Source of the DNA: Paramecium octaurelia
Taxonomy: Eukaryota; Ciliophora; Oligohymenophorea; Peniculida; Parameciidae
NCBI GenBank assembly: GCA_905182995.1
Contig: CAJJDP010000088.1
Location: 143,381-207,380, forward strand
Direction: 5' to 3'
DNA length: 64,000 nucleotides
Positions within the stretch are counted from its first letter, which is position 1. Each line of letters opens with the position of its first letter. The translations under genes were made by a program, and so were the position numbers. The notes beneath the pieces were generated by a model that was given only the letters and a program-made list of their open reading frames with translations, did no database searches and was not told the DNA's origin. Below, piece after piece: positions 49,876 to 64,000 of the stretch.

Positions 49876-50174
49876 ATGAATAGTGAAAATTATAAGACAG
49901 AAATTCATTCTATGATTGAAAATGGTAAAGATCCAAAGGACATGGTTATTTAAATGTGCCGACCATAATGTAAATGGTATGATGATAAGTACGACAGATG
50001 TGTGAAGGCCTTCCTTTCTTTGAAAAATGCTGATCCTGAAAAAAATTGTGTATTATTTAGATTAATAGTAAGATGTACCCTTACAGAGATTTGGTGACTT
50101 GTGTTGAAGCTTGTGTATAGCCTAAAATATAGCATGCTCTGAGAGGAAATGAGCAGGGTTCAATATTCGCATGA
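49876..50174 (+). CDS. UQCRH: ubiquinol-cytochrome c reductase hinge protein (QCR6/UQCRH-like)
   Basis: Small subunit of mitochondrial complex III that helps cytochrome c docking. About 91 aa: MNSENYKTEIHSMIENGKDP, then CRPQCKWYDDKYDRCVKAFL. After a 23-nt intron come MYPYRDLVTCVEACVQPKIQ and HALRGNEQ. Paired cysteines with about 11-13-residue spacing and the C-V-x-x-C-V-x-P-K ending match the hinge protein. The usual long acidic N-terminal run is absent; the N-terminus is short and only mildly charged. Without the intron the frame ends early in a non-conserved sequence. A different twin-cysteine intermembrane-space protein is the alternative. Confidence 0.68.
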
Positions 50175-50274
50175 AATATATAAATATATATATTTGATAA
50201 TTAAAATGTAATAAATATAGATAGAAATTAAAGTAAATATTTTCATATAAATTGTTTAAAATAATTGACATTGC

Positions 50275-53200
50275 TCATTTCTTTAAAAAGGATGCTTCTT
50301 ATAAGATATGCTTTCTGGATGAAGGAGGAGTGAGTTGTCTGGCTTTTTTAATGTTGTCAATGACAAAGTTTTTGGATATATCCATAAGAGATGACTGTTG
50401 AATGAGAGATTAACTTAGATGAGTGTCAATAGATGAATGCTTGATATTAGGAGGCACATATCTTGGGAGGATTCCTTTGATGACATATGACCTAGGAGAT
50501 ATGAAGTAAGTAGTACCAGTACATCTCTTCAGTCTAGATGATTAATTTGCCTTTTCTTATTTTGCCATATTCGATTGGAGTAAATGATATGACAAAGGTT
50601 GTCCCTTCTCTGCCGTAAGGTTCAAGATCGCCAACTTTGGGTATGATGGAAAATTCCGCATCTGAATCTGGAGTGAACCCTGCATAGAATTTGGCATAGT
50701 TTTTGGTTTTGTTTGTGAGTTTGAAGGAGACACTGGTGGTTTTATTTAGAGGAGAACTAATGATAATGACATCATCTTCGTCAGGAGGCGTGGCTTCTAA
50801 TATTATTTTATATCTATATATATATGAGATGAGATAATACTTCCATCTGCCTCCACTTTATCTCAAAACTATGAATTCGAGACTGGCTTTGAATGGTTTC
50901 ATAGGTTGAAATCGTACTGCATAATGTAGATTCTCATGGGGGTTGCTTAGATAGTTCTTAGTACATTTAACACTAAAGCATTTTTGAATCATTTGTTGTA
51001 GATCCACTGGTACATTACCTAACTCGAATTCAAATTTATCATCCGCCTACAAGGTTTGAGCAATGCCTTGTAAACCTATTTTAATCTCGTCTTCCCACTT
51101 ATCTCTGCATTTGGCTTTGAAGTGGAACAAGGTCTAAGTGGAAACACTTTCAGTGACTCCCTTAATGGGGAAAACCCAAGAAATCTTTTCATTCATCTGA
51201 ACAATGACTTCCGCATAATAGCTTGTGATTTCTCTGGGTACAAATGAGTAGGGAATTTGCAAGACATTCATTCCTGGGACTAAAACTTTATCGTTTTTGC
51301 TTGTCAACAATCTAAAGATGTCTTTATTGTGACCTTGTGCATCCAAATCAATTTTGACTGTAATGGGATCTTTGAAGGGATTCTTAAAATGAACCACTGA
51401 ACTGAAATCCTTGTTCAATCCTATACTAACAGTGGCAGCCGAAAATTTAGTTGGAGGAAGTCCATTTCCAAAAGCTAAATAATGCCATTTGCCTATGGAT
51501 GATGTAAATACTATTTCTGATTGTTCTATTTGATCTAAAGAGGAAGGTGTATATCTGATGCTGACTTTGAGATAATCAAAAGGTTATATGACTAATTCAT
51601 CAGGTAGTACATCAAAATTGGTGGGGTTGCTCACTCTGGATTATAAGGTTACTTTTTGATCAGATGGATTTTCAAGTAAAACTACTTGTTATTCCACCTT
51701 TCCCAAGGATGCCTTCAACAGATTTAATTTAATCACAGGCTATTCCTCACATGTCAATATGAATTCATACCATACTTCTCCAAGTTACCTATTAACAAAT
51801 GCAACACTTCCTCTCCATCTACCCACTTTAAGCGGAGCGAAGGTCAACTCATAAGGACCTTCTTTGTTAGCTCCAATAGCAAACTAATCTTCGCCTATCA
51901 ATCCATCGCCACTGATGATTGCTTCATAGATAGCAGTTTCCGGGAGTGGATTTTGCAATGTCAATTAAATCACAGTGGCCTATCTGATTAAACAAGATAA
52001 TTCTAATGTCTGTACTGATTTAGGCGATTCTGTATTCATGAAAACTGTGTACCATAGATACCTCCCATTCTCTTCTGTGAATGTTATGGATCCAGTGTAT
52101 TATCCAGATAAAATTGGTTGGACTGTCAATGAATAAATGGCCTTCTTCCCTGCTCCCACTGTAATCGAAGATTAACCTGTTGCATAGATCAAATCAGTCT
52201 CAACTTTGTAGACTATTTACTTATCGGTCTAATTCCTCAACTCTATATCCCTTTTTAGCATCTTCCTTGGAGTGCAATTCAATATGATATGTTCCTCAGC
52301 CACTGGCTCTTCTCCAATCCCGATCAAATCATACTCAAACATGTCATTCGTAATTGGATTGCTCAAAATCAATTTGGCTTCACTCTAAGCTATCCATTGA
52401 GGATGAAATGTAATTGGAAATTATCCAGTAGTTTTCTTTTTTATCATAAACTCCTTGTTCGGACATTAAAATAAGTTATCTCCAGATTGAGTCAATTGCA
52501 CCTTAATAACCCAATCTTTATCTGATCCATTTACTATTGGTACTTCTTAAATCACTTATTGTCTTGCTGGTATTCTAAACTCTAAGATAGCCTTGACTAC
52601 CTTTGGTAACACTTGAGCAGTTAACTTATACCTTCTGATATCAAATTTACTTTTTAGAGTTAAGATTACATTAAAATCTTTGGTGGCATTTTTAAAGGCA
52701 TAAGTTATAGGTAATTTACCGTCATTGTTTCTATCAGTTGATCTTTTAGTACTATCTGCAACAATAAGAACATTGGGCACTTAGACGTATTGCGTAGCTG
52801 GGAATACCTCTAATTCAAAGGCAATTTAGTCCAAATTGCCTCCAGGGAAATTGGGATTGTTCAAGAAATTGTTAGATGAACTAGTTTTATCTGCGATGTT
52901 TTATTATTATTTAATCTTTTACTTATATTACAGTATTTGTAATATCTACTATCTTGCTCGCAATATCTATTCATTCTTAAACGGAATTTAATAGGGAATC
53001 TGAATTGTCTAATCAACATATAATAGCTTTTCAGGTTTGAATTCTCCAGATAGATTGGGCAACTCCACTGTTCCTTATAAATCATGTTAGAATTCTCCCA
53101 CTTGAGGATCTGTGAATACTATCTAACATTTATGTGTCTCCATAATTAATGGGATGTACTATAAAATGAGATTTATTGTTTAATTCTTCCTTATTCTAAT

Positions 53201-56200
53201 CCTATCCTATTGACAGAAGAATGCAGGGAACTCCTCTTCTTACGTTTATTGTGCTTATTATATAACTTGCTTGCCTTTCCTCTTCAATTAATCTTATTGC
53301 TTCTTCTCGTGAGTGATAATAATTTAAAAGTCCCCATCAAACAAAAATTTGTTGGTGATCTAAATTTGAAAATCGAAAATTTCGTATAAAATAGAACTCA
53401 CATTCCATTACTTTTCGGATTTCCTTCCAGTTATGCTTGATTTCAACTCAAAAACCAAGGCAGCTGCTTAAACATTAGACTCTTTTTTATTTGTGAATAT
53501 CACTCTACCAGTAACAGGCTGAGAGATACGAGATGTGAATTTAATTTTGTATTAATAGGGCACGTCTGGGTCTATTTTAATGCTCTCGTCTCCATCTAGT
53601 TGAAAATCTGGATGTCCTTCATACTTAACCCAATAACTAATTGGTTTTTGAGTGGGGTTTTTGAGTTCGATACTCTTGATGACTTCTTCTCCCAAGACAC
53701 AAGAGAAATAGATGGGATCCTTTTATGGCACATAATAAGGCAAAGCGAAGAAGAATTACACTAGCATCATGACCATTTCTCTACAATTGGGGTGATAAAC
53801 ATCTTGAGGCAACAAGTGAGATTATAATCCGAAATCTTGTAAAGCTGGGAACAATTTCTCAGTGTTATGTTTATAATCATCTTCACTATTGCAGACATTC
53901 CTCAAATTAACAAAAAATTTAGACATCGATGTTCCGATAAATGTGGTTAAGGCATCCGAGATGAAGATTGAATCTCTAAAATCTAAATCAAAATTCTTGA
54001 TTCTTTTATATGCAGAATGCTAGATCTCATAGCATATTTCATAGAAGTATAATAGAATACCTTCAGGCTGAGAAATCACATTGGATCCCTCTAAGTAATA
54101 CTCAGGAATAGCTAGTTTATTTTGAGGAATTCCTGGCAGACTCTTAAACGATTTGGCTGTGATTCTATTCAGATAATAGATCTTGAGGATTTGATAAAAT
54201 AGTGAGATCCAAGAGTCATATTGAATATATGTGTACTTAGTGACATTCAATCTTAGTAGATTTTCTGGGACATTTTCATATTTGGAAGGAGGTTAATTTT
54301 TAAGCCAAGCCAAATAATCTTGATAGCCTAGTAAGTACTCAGATCTAATGTGATTGAGCAGAGCTCCCTCAATTTTCAGTTATCTTATTAGTTCATCATA
54401 TTGTTTGTAGAGGACATCAGCCTTTTGAGACTTCTTCCAATTCGGGTCTATGTTCTATTTATAAGGAAATGTGGTTTTTCCAGTTAGAAAAGAAATTAGC
54501 TCAAAGATTTGTTATCCATTAGAATTGATCACATCTTCTGGGTATGTACTGATGCTTGTGGTAAGGACATGATAATTAAGCCATCTTACAATGTATTCGT
54601 TAGCTTAGTCTAACAAGTCCCTTCTAATTGGTGTGTAACCCAGGTTGGCAGTTCCTTTGGATGACGTGGATTTGACAGAGAAATTGTGTTTGGGATTCTT
54701 TTCGTTGTCTGAATCTAAGTTCTCATCTTCTACATACATGATGGGTTTCTTGTCTTCAACTTCAAATTGATATCTGCCCATCCTCCATAGAAAACTCTGA
54801 TTCGTAAATATGCAATTATCAGTAGTCCCTGATATGTAGATGATATACACTCTGGCTTCATCAATGAATTCCACTCTGGTTGTAAAACTTAATGGTTTTT
54901 TATTGCTAAACACTACTTCGACGGTTAATTTATTCTTGGCAACACCCAAAGTCGAGCCTTCAGGAAATTTGAGTTCCAAATTATAATTGCTAATCTCCTG
55001 AGCCCAATTGTATTTGAGATTCAAATTCTCATATCCATCATTGATGATTCTAAAATAACATCTCGACTGCACGTTGAGAGGTACAACAGGCAATATCACT
55101 TCTTTTTTATCAAATAGCAATCTTGGATAAGCACCTGATCCACTCATTGTGATTTCGACATAGGGCAGAGTCTATGGGATCTCTGGATCCTCAAGTATGT
55201 ATAGTTGTACTGCTCCATTGAATTACCCAGGTCCATAGGGATTGAATTTGACTTTGATTTTTATTTATTGTCCACTTGGCACAACACCTTCACTAGGTTC
55301 AATGGCAAAGATCTTTTCAGATTTCAGTGAAGAACAATCTATCTTCCAATGGACTTCTTTTCTATCTGGATTCGATAGTTTGATTTCTTCTATAGTAGGG
55401 AAACACTTATCTGGAGATGTGATGATCTTCTTTTTGAATTCTATTTATTGTGGTTCTACCAGAAACTTAGGTTTGAGTCCTCGACAAGTCACCTTCCTCA
55501 TTAATGTGGGTAATGGACCATATCTAGCCAAAGTAATAGGGATCTCGAAGGAATACTATTTGACTTCCTTGGGCGAGAATCTCATATTAAATTGGAGAGT
55601 CTTGCCTCCTCCAATGGTGATAGTATACTGTTTGTACTACTTCTATTCGATTTCTATTGGTTCTGACTTCTCTGAGACATCATCCAATGGGTCCTCTTCT
55701 TTTGGTTCATCTTCCTCTTAATCGGGATGAATTGAATGCATAACTTGTTCCTCTTCATCTTGCGGTTTAATTTCCAAACACTCGATTCCATCCGGAGCTC
55801 TTGGATTATCATTTTGTGTTCTCAAATCCAAGATTAATTCCACACTCACTGGAGAGGAATTGATAAATGTCAATGGAATCGAGTTGCTGGTTCCAAGAGT
55901 GGTAACATTCCCAAATTCAAAGATGTCCTGCTCGATTTCCACTTTTGGGATTATTGATGTAGCAGAAAAGGGGATATTCATGATCTTACCTCCTCTTATT
56001 TGGATGACGATATCCCCTTTAATGGATCTCTCCTCTTTGCTGAAGAATTTGACCTGAATATCTTTGGTTTCTTCTGAGAGTATCTTCCCTTTCATAGGCA
56101 TTATTTCTAAACATTCTATCTATGATTTAATAGCAAAAACTGCAGTAGATTTAGAATGATTTTTAATGCTAATCAATTTGGACTCTGGCTTACACAAGAT

Positions 56201-59011
56201 CACATCTTTGAAGTCCAATTGACCTTATTTAATGGAACACTTCGGTTCAGTAACTATGCCAATACATTTGATAGTCTGATCAATGCCTTCGTCTGTTTTG
56301 AGTACTATTTTGTCTTCCTCTGTTTTCGTTGTGGCTGCAGTATATTGTTGCTACTACCCTGTTGATTGCTGGATATATTGGATACTACCTCCAAATGAGG
56401 GTCGATAGAACACCTAACATTCTAGATGTTTGCCTGAAGCAACCACTCCCTCCTCAGGTTTAACGTAGAAGAGTCTCTTGTCTGAGGTAATCCATTTGAA
56501 TTTAGCTTCAGCATTGCCATTATTGGTCAATCTCAGGATTTCAGAAGTCTCCATCTCTGCGTTGTCTTCTGTGAATGACAACTTCAATTGCTACCTACTC
56601 ATTTCGAGGAAGACCTTCTCCACCATTGCTTAAACCTATAATTCGAAAATGTGTTTCTCATTGATTATGTATTTTAAATGTGATTTGAACATTCCTAATT
56701 GCTTAGAACAAATGCAAACGTCAAATCCAGCAGTCTAGCCACTCGGGATGATCTAAGGTTTCATGTATGAATTAGCCAAGTCCTCCTTGTCAGAATAGAT
56801 CCTCGCAGATATTGAACTACGCAACTCGTTTCTAACATAAAAGTACTTGACAGCCATCGATTTCACAAAGATATTACCAAACTCCATCTTAACTGGTCCA
56901 GCACAAATCTTGAGTAACTATTGAGCATTTAATTCAGTCGTGGTGTCTCTAATTTCACCATGAGTTTTTGGTTCACTTGGAAACTTCTTTTTAGGAACAG
57001 TCTTGGGATCAGGATCGAATGGTTTAATAACATTCCCCTCCTTAACTCTTGTTTAAGGTTCATAATGATAGATGGGTTTGGTCACAAATAACGACTCATT
57101 CGCATCTGGCAGATTTAAGTCTTGCTCGTAAACATCGTCATGCATTCCTACCGCAAACTCGTAATCAATAGGTGGATCAAGTTTGTCCTCCACTGTAGTT
57201 TGTTATTTCTTTTTCTTCAGTACCAAAGATTCGTTCTTCATTTGATCCATCCTTTCAGTCATCTACTTGAATTTTAGTTTTATTTGTGAGTCCTTATCCT
57301 TCTTAATTCGCTTTTCTCTGTGCTACTTCAAATACTCATTATATTTCTCTTTATTATGCTTTTTCATCTCTTCAATCTTGTCCATACTCAATTAAGACAA
57401 TGTAACTAGAGATTGAGACATTTCAAAAGATTGTACTACTTGATCTGTTGATGTTTTAATAATTCCAGAGATGGATCTGTCTTTAGAAATTTCTAAGGTA
57501 GCTCTTTCAGATTCAGCTCCCCTTTTAAACTATGGTTTTGGCAACATCTGTTAGCATACTCCTGTCACTTTAATAGGAATCTTGAAGACTCCACCAAGAA
57601 GTTCAGCATTGAGAACATTTGAAAATTAACCAATATGCTTAGGTCTAAAACTAACCCAGAAATTGACCTTCTCATTCACAGCCAATGATTTTAATTGTGG
57701 ATTCACAGTGAAGTAAGGAATTGTTGGGAATCCAACGAGTATAGATTATTCCTTAGACATATTTTACACTTCAAACACAATATCCTTGGTCTAATTAGCT
57801 TCGCACTGTCCGAATTGCAAGGTTTACGTTGGGGGAAATTTAACCTATGGACAAATGCAATTAACGGAGAGATGACTCATCAGTGGTTCATCATCGTTAA
57901 AGTCAAAGATAGCCGAATAATCATACTTCTCCTATTCCATTTTCTTGTCTTAATTTAATGCATATTAACGAGTTCTGACTTACAATTCCTCACTGACTTT
58001 GGGTTTACACTTAAATATTATTGTCACTTAGGAATATTACTCAATCATTCCTTCGTCTGGCCAACACTCCATTATTCTCTCGGTTTATTCAAGACCTAGT
58101 TCCGCTGGTGTCTGTAGTTTGAGGGTCTCTTCTTTTTCATGCAATCCTTTTTTCAATTTAGCCTTGAATCTCTATTGCCTCGGTGTATTGTTAATCAAGT
58201 AGGCCTCGATTTATTTTTATTATCCATAGAACAGGGTGCCAAAATTGAAGTGATTGCTTTGGGTTCCATTCTGATCGATGAGGAATCTTGTAAATTCAAT
58301 TGATGTTGCATTAATATCAATTGGATTTTTGAGACTCAATCCAGTTTGTTAGCCATCGGCTATGACTTCGATGATGCCTCTGAATATGCCTGCCTCTCTT
58401 GGCCTGTAGAATACGTTGACAGCAAATTCCTGTCCTGGAGTAAGGGTGAATGAATTGGGTTCTATTCGGAATTCAACGATTTTATCCAATTTCAATTCGA
58501 CTCTTCCTGCTGCCTTCCCTTCGTTTTTAAAATGGACTTTGTCGACCTTCTCCTTGCCCACTCTCACAAATCCCAGATTTATGAATGGCTCATAAATAAT
58601 CCTTATTTATTATTATATTGGAATACGCTGCTTGTGCTGGAAAGGCATGCAATGGAATATTTATGCTATACTGACTATCAGTGACGATCTTTAAGGAATC
58701 TGCAAATGTATCCAGAGTGGCTGTTTCAAAAGTGACAATTAACTTCATAGAAAGTCCAGCTGCAATTGCACTACATTAAATATCGAGACCTTGTCATACC
58801 CTTGCATTTCATAATCGCATCTAAAATGCGAATGAGGTTGAAACACTCGAATCCTACGGGCAGTCTGTGTCAAGTTGCGCACATACACAGCAATTTCATA
58901 AGTCTGGTTTATCTGAATATCCTTGAAAATGATCTCGTTCGGAACAACTTCTATTGGTGCACCTGAAGACAACAGTTTGATTTTCGATGAACTCAGGCTG
59001 CTTTTATTCAT
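50275..59011 (-). CDS. CFAP47: CFAP47-like ciliary protein: ASH/MSP-type Ig domains plus CH domain
   Basis: Very large axonemal protein, about 2,800 aa. It starts MNKSSLSSSKIKLLSSGAPI and is built of repeated ASH/hydin-type beta-sandwich domains (VVPNEIIFKDIQINQTYEIA, INLGFVRVGKEKVDKVHFKN, EFGNVTTLGTSNSIPLTF, WVFPIKGVTESV). In the middle, near 53900-54640, lies a calponin-homology domain (ANEYIVRWLNYHVLTTSIST ... YDSWISLFYQILK). More ASH domains follow, ending with YVIKGILPRYVPPNIK and a Ser/Gln-rich tail to TGA. Multiple ASH domains with one internal CH domain match CFAP47, a central-apparatus-associated flagellar protein; hydin lacks this arrangement. Numerous 20-30-nt introns are scattered through it. 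Human CFAP47 is somewhat longer (about 3,200 aa). Part of the middle may hide unmapped introns. Confidence 0.8.
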
Positions 59012-59119
59012 TAATATATAAAATTTTAATATATAGCCATAATACTACCTTTTTTGTTTAATTTAGTATGTCATACATAAATCTATTCATAATTTCATTT
59101 TTACATATCCCAACACCAC

Positions 59120-59959
59120 ATGAGCCTTCTGAAACCAATCCAAAATGTCTTCCTTAGACAAGATTACAATATCGGGAAAATAAACCTGGTAGTCCTTCAT
59201 GGATTAATGGGTTCCAAGACCAATTTCAAGAACTTAGTTAATAGTACTCAAATAAGCAAACATCTCAAGTCGGCCTACTTGCTAGATGCTCGGTAAGACA
59301 TTCGCAGATATGGAAGCAATCACGGAGACTCCCCATAGACTCAGACCATGAGTTACGAGGAGATGGCATGCGATTTAAGACACTTTATTGCGAATCATCA
59401 TCTAGACAATGTGGTTCTGCTGGGACACTCAATGGGAGGCAGAATTATATTTTCGTATCTGGAGAGTTTTCCCAATGACAGACCTCTTGGCAATGTAATA
59501 GTAGATGTTGGGCCAGGAGAAGGAGAGGGGAAGAATTATGTTAAGAAATTATAAGAAATTGATCTTAAAAACAAAAGTCTTAAGGACATTCAGGATAATA
59601 TTCTTGAAGTTCTGAGGAACAAGGAAATGACTCAATTGATTATGACTAATCTTGTGGCTACAAACAAAGAGGCGACGAATGTTAATTATGTATGGAGATT
59701 GAACATTGAGTCAATATCGGAATTCTAGAGATAGGGACACAAGGAATTTAGAAGTACTTACGATGGTCCTGTCTGTGTAATATGTGGAGAAAGATCAGAC
59801 TATGTGAATTAAAATGATAGAGCCAGCTTTCTATAAGTGTTTCCGAAAATAGACATCAATAAAGATATCCATTTTATTGCAGGAGCAGGACACTGGGTTT
59901 AAGTAGAGAAACCTCGAGAGTTTATTAATTTGACTAGTCAATATTTATCATAATTTTGA
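59120..59959 (+). CDS. alpha/beta hydrolase (ABHD11-like)
   Basis: Single-exon, about 279 aa. The start is MSLLKPIQNVFLRQDYNIGK. It has the oxyanion region VVLHGLMGSKTNF, the nucleophile elbow NVVLLGHSMGGRII with catalytic Ser, acid candidate in CVICGERSDYVN and catalytic His in FIAGAGHWVQVEKP. Order and spacing agree with the ABHD10/11 class. These are often mitochondrial serine hydrolases acting on ester or thioester substrates. Whether the short N-terminus is a transit peptide is uncertain. Divergent from the CFAP47 gene, with 108 bp between the starts, so they may share a promoter region. Confidence 0.88.
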
Positions 59960-60282
59960 AAATTATAAAATTTCATTCCTAATTATCATAGTTAATCTAG
60001 TAATCATAAGTAGAATTCCTTAATTATTCAAAACTAAGTTATAAGTTTCTGATCTCTTCATATTCTTTAGACATTTAGTTAGATCTCTGAAATTACTCAA
60101 ATGTAACTACCCTTCAATCGATCTGTCCTTTTTGGAATTCTGATTCATTCGAAGATAGACCTTAACCTTCGCCGTAGATATAATTAATCGATAATAAAGA
60201 GAAGAGAGATGAGTAGGATGAATTGTATTATGTAATTATTGTTATTCTGTGAATAATAACATAATTATAATTGTTAATATAA
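59960..60282. other. spacer with an unresolved minus-strand coding-like stretch
   Basis: On the minus strand, two overlapping frames look translated. One is open from an ATG near 60262 to a TGA overlapping the hydrolase stop (MLLFTEQQQLHNTIHPTHLS). The other, richer in Glu/Gln/Ser (GEGQGLSSNESEFQKGQID ... MSKEYEEIRNLQLSFEQLRN), has one TGA. I could not find an intron that combines them. A small unknown gene or remnant is possible. Confidence 0.3.
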
Positions 60283-60946
60283 ATGTAAGAAAATTTAATT
60301 CAAATCGACTTTTCATAAATCGAAAGCTTAGATCCTTGTGTACAAGGAGGCTATAAGATAATTTACAATCAGGAGATCCCCTTCATGATTAAATTCCCAG
60401 ATCAAGAAGATCAAAGTATTCTGGAAACCATCAGAGTCAGAATAATGATATTGGTATGGAATTTAAAATTATCAAAAACAGGGGAATGGAAAAGACTTAT
60501 AACAATTGACTTTGGAGTTGTCGAGTGAGAATGATCTATTTTTCTATTATTTTCACACAGTTGATAAAGACAATTTTCAAGTTGTAAAAGCAAATTAAAA
60601 ACTCAACACAGACTTCTTTGGTTATCCTGAAGTTTGTGTGAAAACATTCAGGAGATGTCAATTGGAGTAAAAACAGTAAACACATTGATAATATATCTCA
60701 AGGTTTGCACCCATTTTGTACATTCAACAGAATGCGAGAGCATAAGTGAGTATAGTTTAAACATTGGAGTACAAGGAATTGGCTCTAATAGCTTTTGAGA
60801 TGATTGCTGGAGATGAGGAAATCATCAAATAGCATGTCTATTACAAACACGGGGCAGTGAAATCTAAGTTTTAGATATTAAATGCAAAAATAAAAGATGT
60901 ATTTGATTCTTCATTCATTATCAGATACATGAATTAGTCAAAGTGA
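60283..60946 (+). CDS. SAS6L: short SAS6-like protein (head domain, no long coiled coil)
   Basis: About 200 aa. Start MQENLIQIDFSQIESLDPCV. The SAS-6 head fold follows: YNQEIPFMIKFPDQEDQSI, RVRIMILGNGKDLQQLTLEL, SENDLFFYYFHTVDKDNFQV, VKANQKLNTDFFGYPEVCVK, then SIVQTLEYKELALIAFEMIA, GDEEIIKQHVYYK and KFQILNAKIKDVF before TGA. This is the pattern of the SAS-6 N-terminal domain, which nucleates the ninefold cartwheel. The long coiled coil of true SAS-6 is missing, matching the paralogue SAS6-like known from apicomplexans, trypanosomes and ciliates. Introns of 28 nt and 27 nt restore the frame. A basal-body or cortical location is inferred. Confidence 0.8.
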
Positions 60947-61096
60947 AGAATCCCTAGTTGTTGCTTCATTTGTAAAAGTACCTTCCTAATTGATGATATA
61001 ATAATATTTATGTAATTTGTAATTCATATTTGCATTGTACAAATGATTAATTGCATATACATAATCCCATCATGATAAACAATAAATTAATTTAAT

Positions 61097-62694
<1,598 letters not shown>

Positions 62695-62820
62695 GTCAAT
62701 ATATATATTATATAATAAAATTTATGTTTGTTTAATTCGCAACTCCGAAAAGTACTTAAAAATGACTATTTATAACTGCTTATTATTATTATACACATTT
62801 CTTATATATTTTTAGGAATG

Positions 62821-64000
62821 TCATAAATAGTACGCTGCCTTCATCACCAATTATTTGGTGACCAACTTCGCCTTGCTGTTCTCCTTGCATAATTACTCAA
62901 TCTGTGCTCTGTAATCTCCAACTTCTCTGAAGGACAATAGAATAATCAAACTAAATAAGGCAGCTCCCTTGATGTTGTGTTCTGGACTCTTACAAAACTC
63001 AATCAATGCTTTGATATATGTCTAATTAACATCATTGTAATTAATACATTTAAGTGTTCTTGCTCTAAGTTTATACTCATTATCATGATGATCTTTTCAT
63101 TTTCTTCCAAATGACTCATCTCAAGTTCACTCTAGATTTCGTTGTTCGATAATTGTCTATAATATGTAAACAAATTGATATACTAAAGCAATGGTATTTG
63201 AAGTAGATTTCCTATTGGTTCCAAAGCTAACTTGCACACTTGTCTAACCTAAACACTATCATCTAACAAATGAAGCATCAAAGACACTAATGCCTATCTC
63301 AAATAGGACATAATTTGTTCGTTCATTATTTTCTCTACAAAACAAGTATTGCATAATTTTGAGAATAGAGAAAATGCTGAAATTCTAATCTTGGTCATAG
63401 TTTTCTCAAAATTAGAAGTTGTTGTCAAAATTAACTATGGAATGTATGCCACAAAATCAGTTTTTGAATCGACTAGATTTTACAAACTAATCATGGCACT
63501 CCTCACGCAAATCTCCTATTAATCATCCAGCAAACTTATAAGACATTCGATGATCTCTTGTAATAGGTCTTTTTCAATGGTCTCTTCAGCCTTTAGATAA
63601 TATGATAGTCCTCCCAATCCAAATGCCACTTAGGCTCTAACGTTATCACTGTCATCCTCAGCTGATTCCAATAGGGTTCTCAAGAGATTCTCATAAACGC
63701 TCTGTTATTCATATTCTTTCTTATAACTTCTGATGAATTAACTAATGACAACAATCGCACCCAATCTATATGAGGCTTGTTCTTTTTTGGCAAATCCTTC
63801 TATGAAATTAAAGAGTTTCTGTTAATCTTGAAAAGATGCCCCTTTGCAATATATCATAACGATCTCCTAGACTCCATCCTCCACTTCCTCTTCGATCAAC
63901 AACTTCTTAAAAACGTGTTAGGATATTCCTTCAATATTGCATATGGTCAACAAATTTTGGAATGCCCAAATAGCAGTCTAAACCGATTAAGAGGATCCAG
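62821..64000 (-). CDS. HEAT/armadillo-repeat protein, 3' part (starts beyond the right edge)
   Basis: About 380 residues of a gene whose start lies outside the window. It is an all-helical repeat protein: NFIEGFAKKEQASYRLGAI, DNVRAQVAFGLGGLSYYL, QEICVRSAMISLQNLVD, MTKIRISAFSLFSKLCN, DSVQVRQVCKLALEPIGNLL. Each unit has the alternating hydrophobic positions and the 'D..VR...A..L' signature of HEAT repeats. One 26-nt intron near 63040 joins to the last exon (ALIEFCKSPEHNIKGAALF ... TKQLVMKAAYYL), ending at TGA 62821-62823. Maestro-type (MROH-like) or another cytosolic HEAT scaffold is likely; the partner is unknown. Confidence 0.75.

Noticed and set aside
55242-55721. 159-codon plus-strand frame and several others inside 50.3-59 kb
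   Set aside because: They lie antisense to well-formed ASH domains of the CFAP47-like gene.

Overview
The window looks like macronuclear DNA of a ciliate, most likely a Paramecium of the aurelia type. TGA is the only codon that ends genes, while TAA and TAG are read through as glutamine inside clearly conserved proteins (SWR1-type ATPase, ribosomal proteins, CFAP47-like). The DNA is very AT-rich, genes are packed with gaps of 20 to a few hundred bases, and nearly every conserved gene is interrupted by tiny GT...AG introns of about 18-32 nt whose removal restores the frame. Because only TGA stops translation here, open frames of 60-100 codons arise by chance, so I accepted a gene only when composition, domains or intron phasing supported it.

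Layout. 1-8.5 kb: 5' end of a secretory protein, an amino-acid transporter, an EF-hand/PH/kinase protein of CDPK7 type, and a SWR1/SRCAP chromatin remodeller. 9-16.2 kb: a DEAD-box helicase, a kinase with EF-hands split by a polyQ linker, a B-box protein, an ANTH-like protein and RPL11. 16.5-27 kb: an uncertain region, a large TMC/PAS-like membrane protein, a CTD-type phosphatase and a cyclic-nucleotide-type K+ channel with a zinc knuckle. 27-30.4 kb: poorly resolved DNA, a single N at 29736 and a 1.38-kb duplicated block that looks like an unmerged contig overlap. 30.4-41 kb: a secreted acidic hexapeptide-repeat protein with a crystallin-like C-terminus, RPS24, a hybrid histidine kinase, an unknown Q-rich protein, ethanolamine-phosphate cytidylyltransferase and RPL9. 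41.6-50.2 kb: a p24 cargo receptor, a MORN-repeat protein, an AGC kinase, a small coiled-coil ORF, a divergent beta-like tubulin, a RING protein and a UQCRH-like hinge protein. 50.3-64 kb: an 8.7-kb CFAP47-like gene, an alpha/beta hydrolase, a short SAS6-like protein, a classical CDPK and the 3' part of a HEAT-repeat gene.

The contents are mixed housekeeping and signalling genes. Two themes recur: calcium/kinase signalling (four kinases, three with EF-hands) and cilium/basal-body biology (divergent tubulin, CFAP47-like, SAS6-like between 47.3 and 61 kb). I saw no tRNA, rRNA, CRISPR array, viral element or intact transposon.
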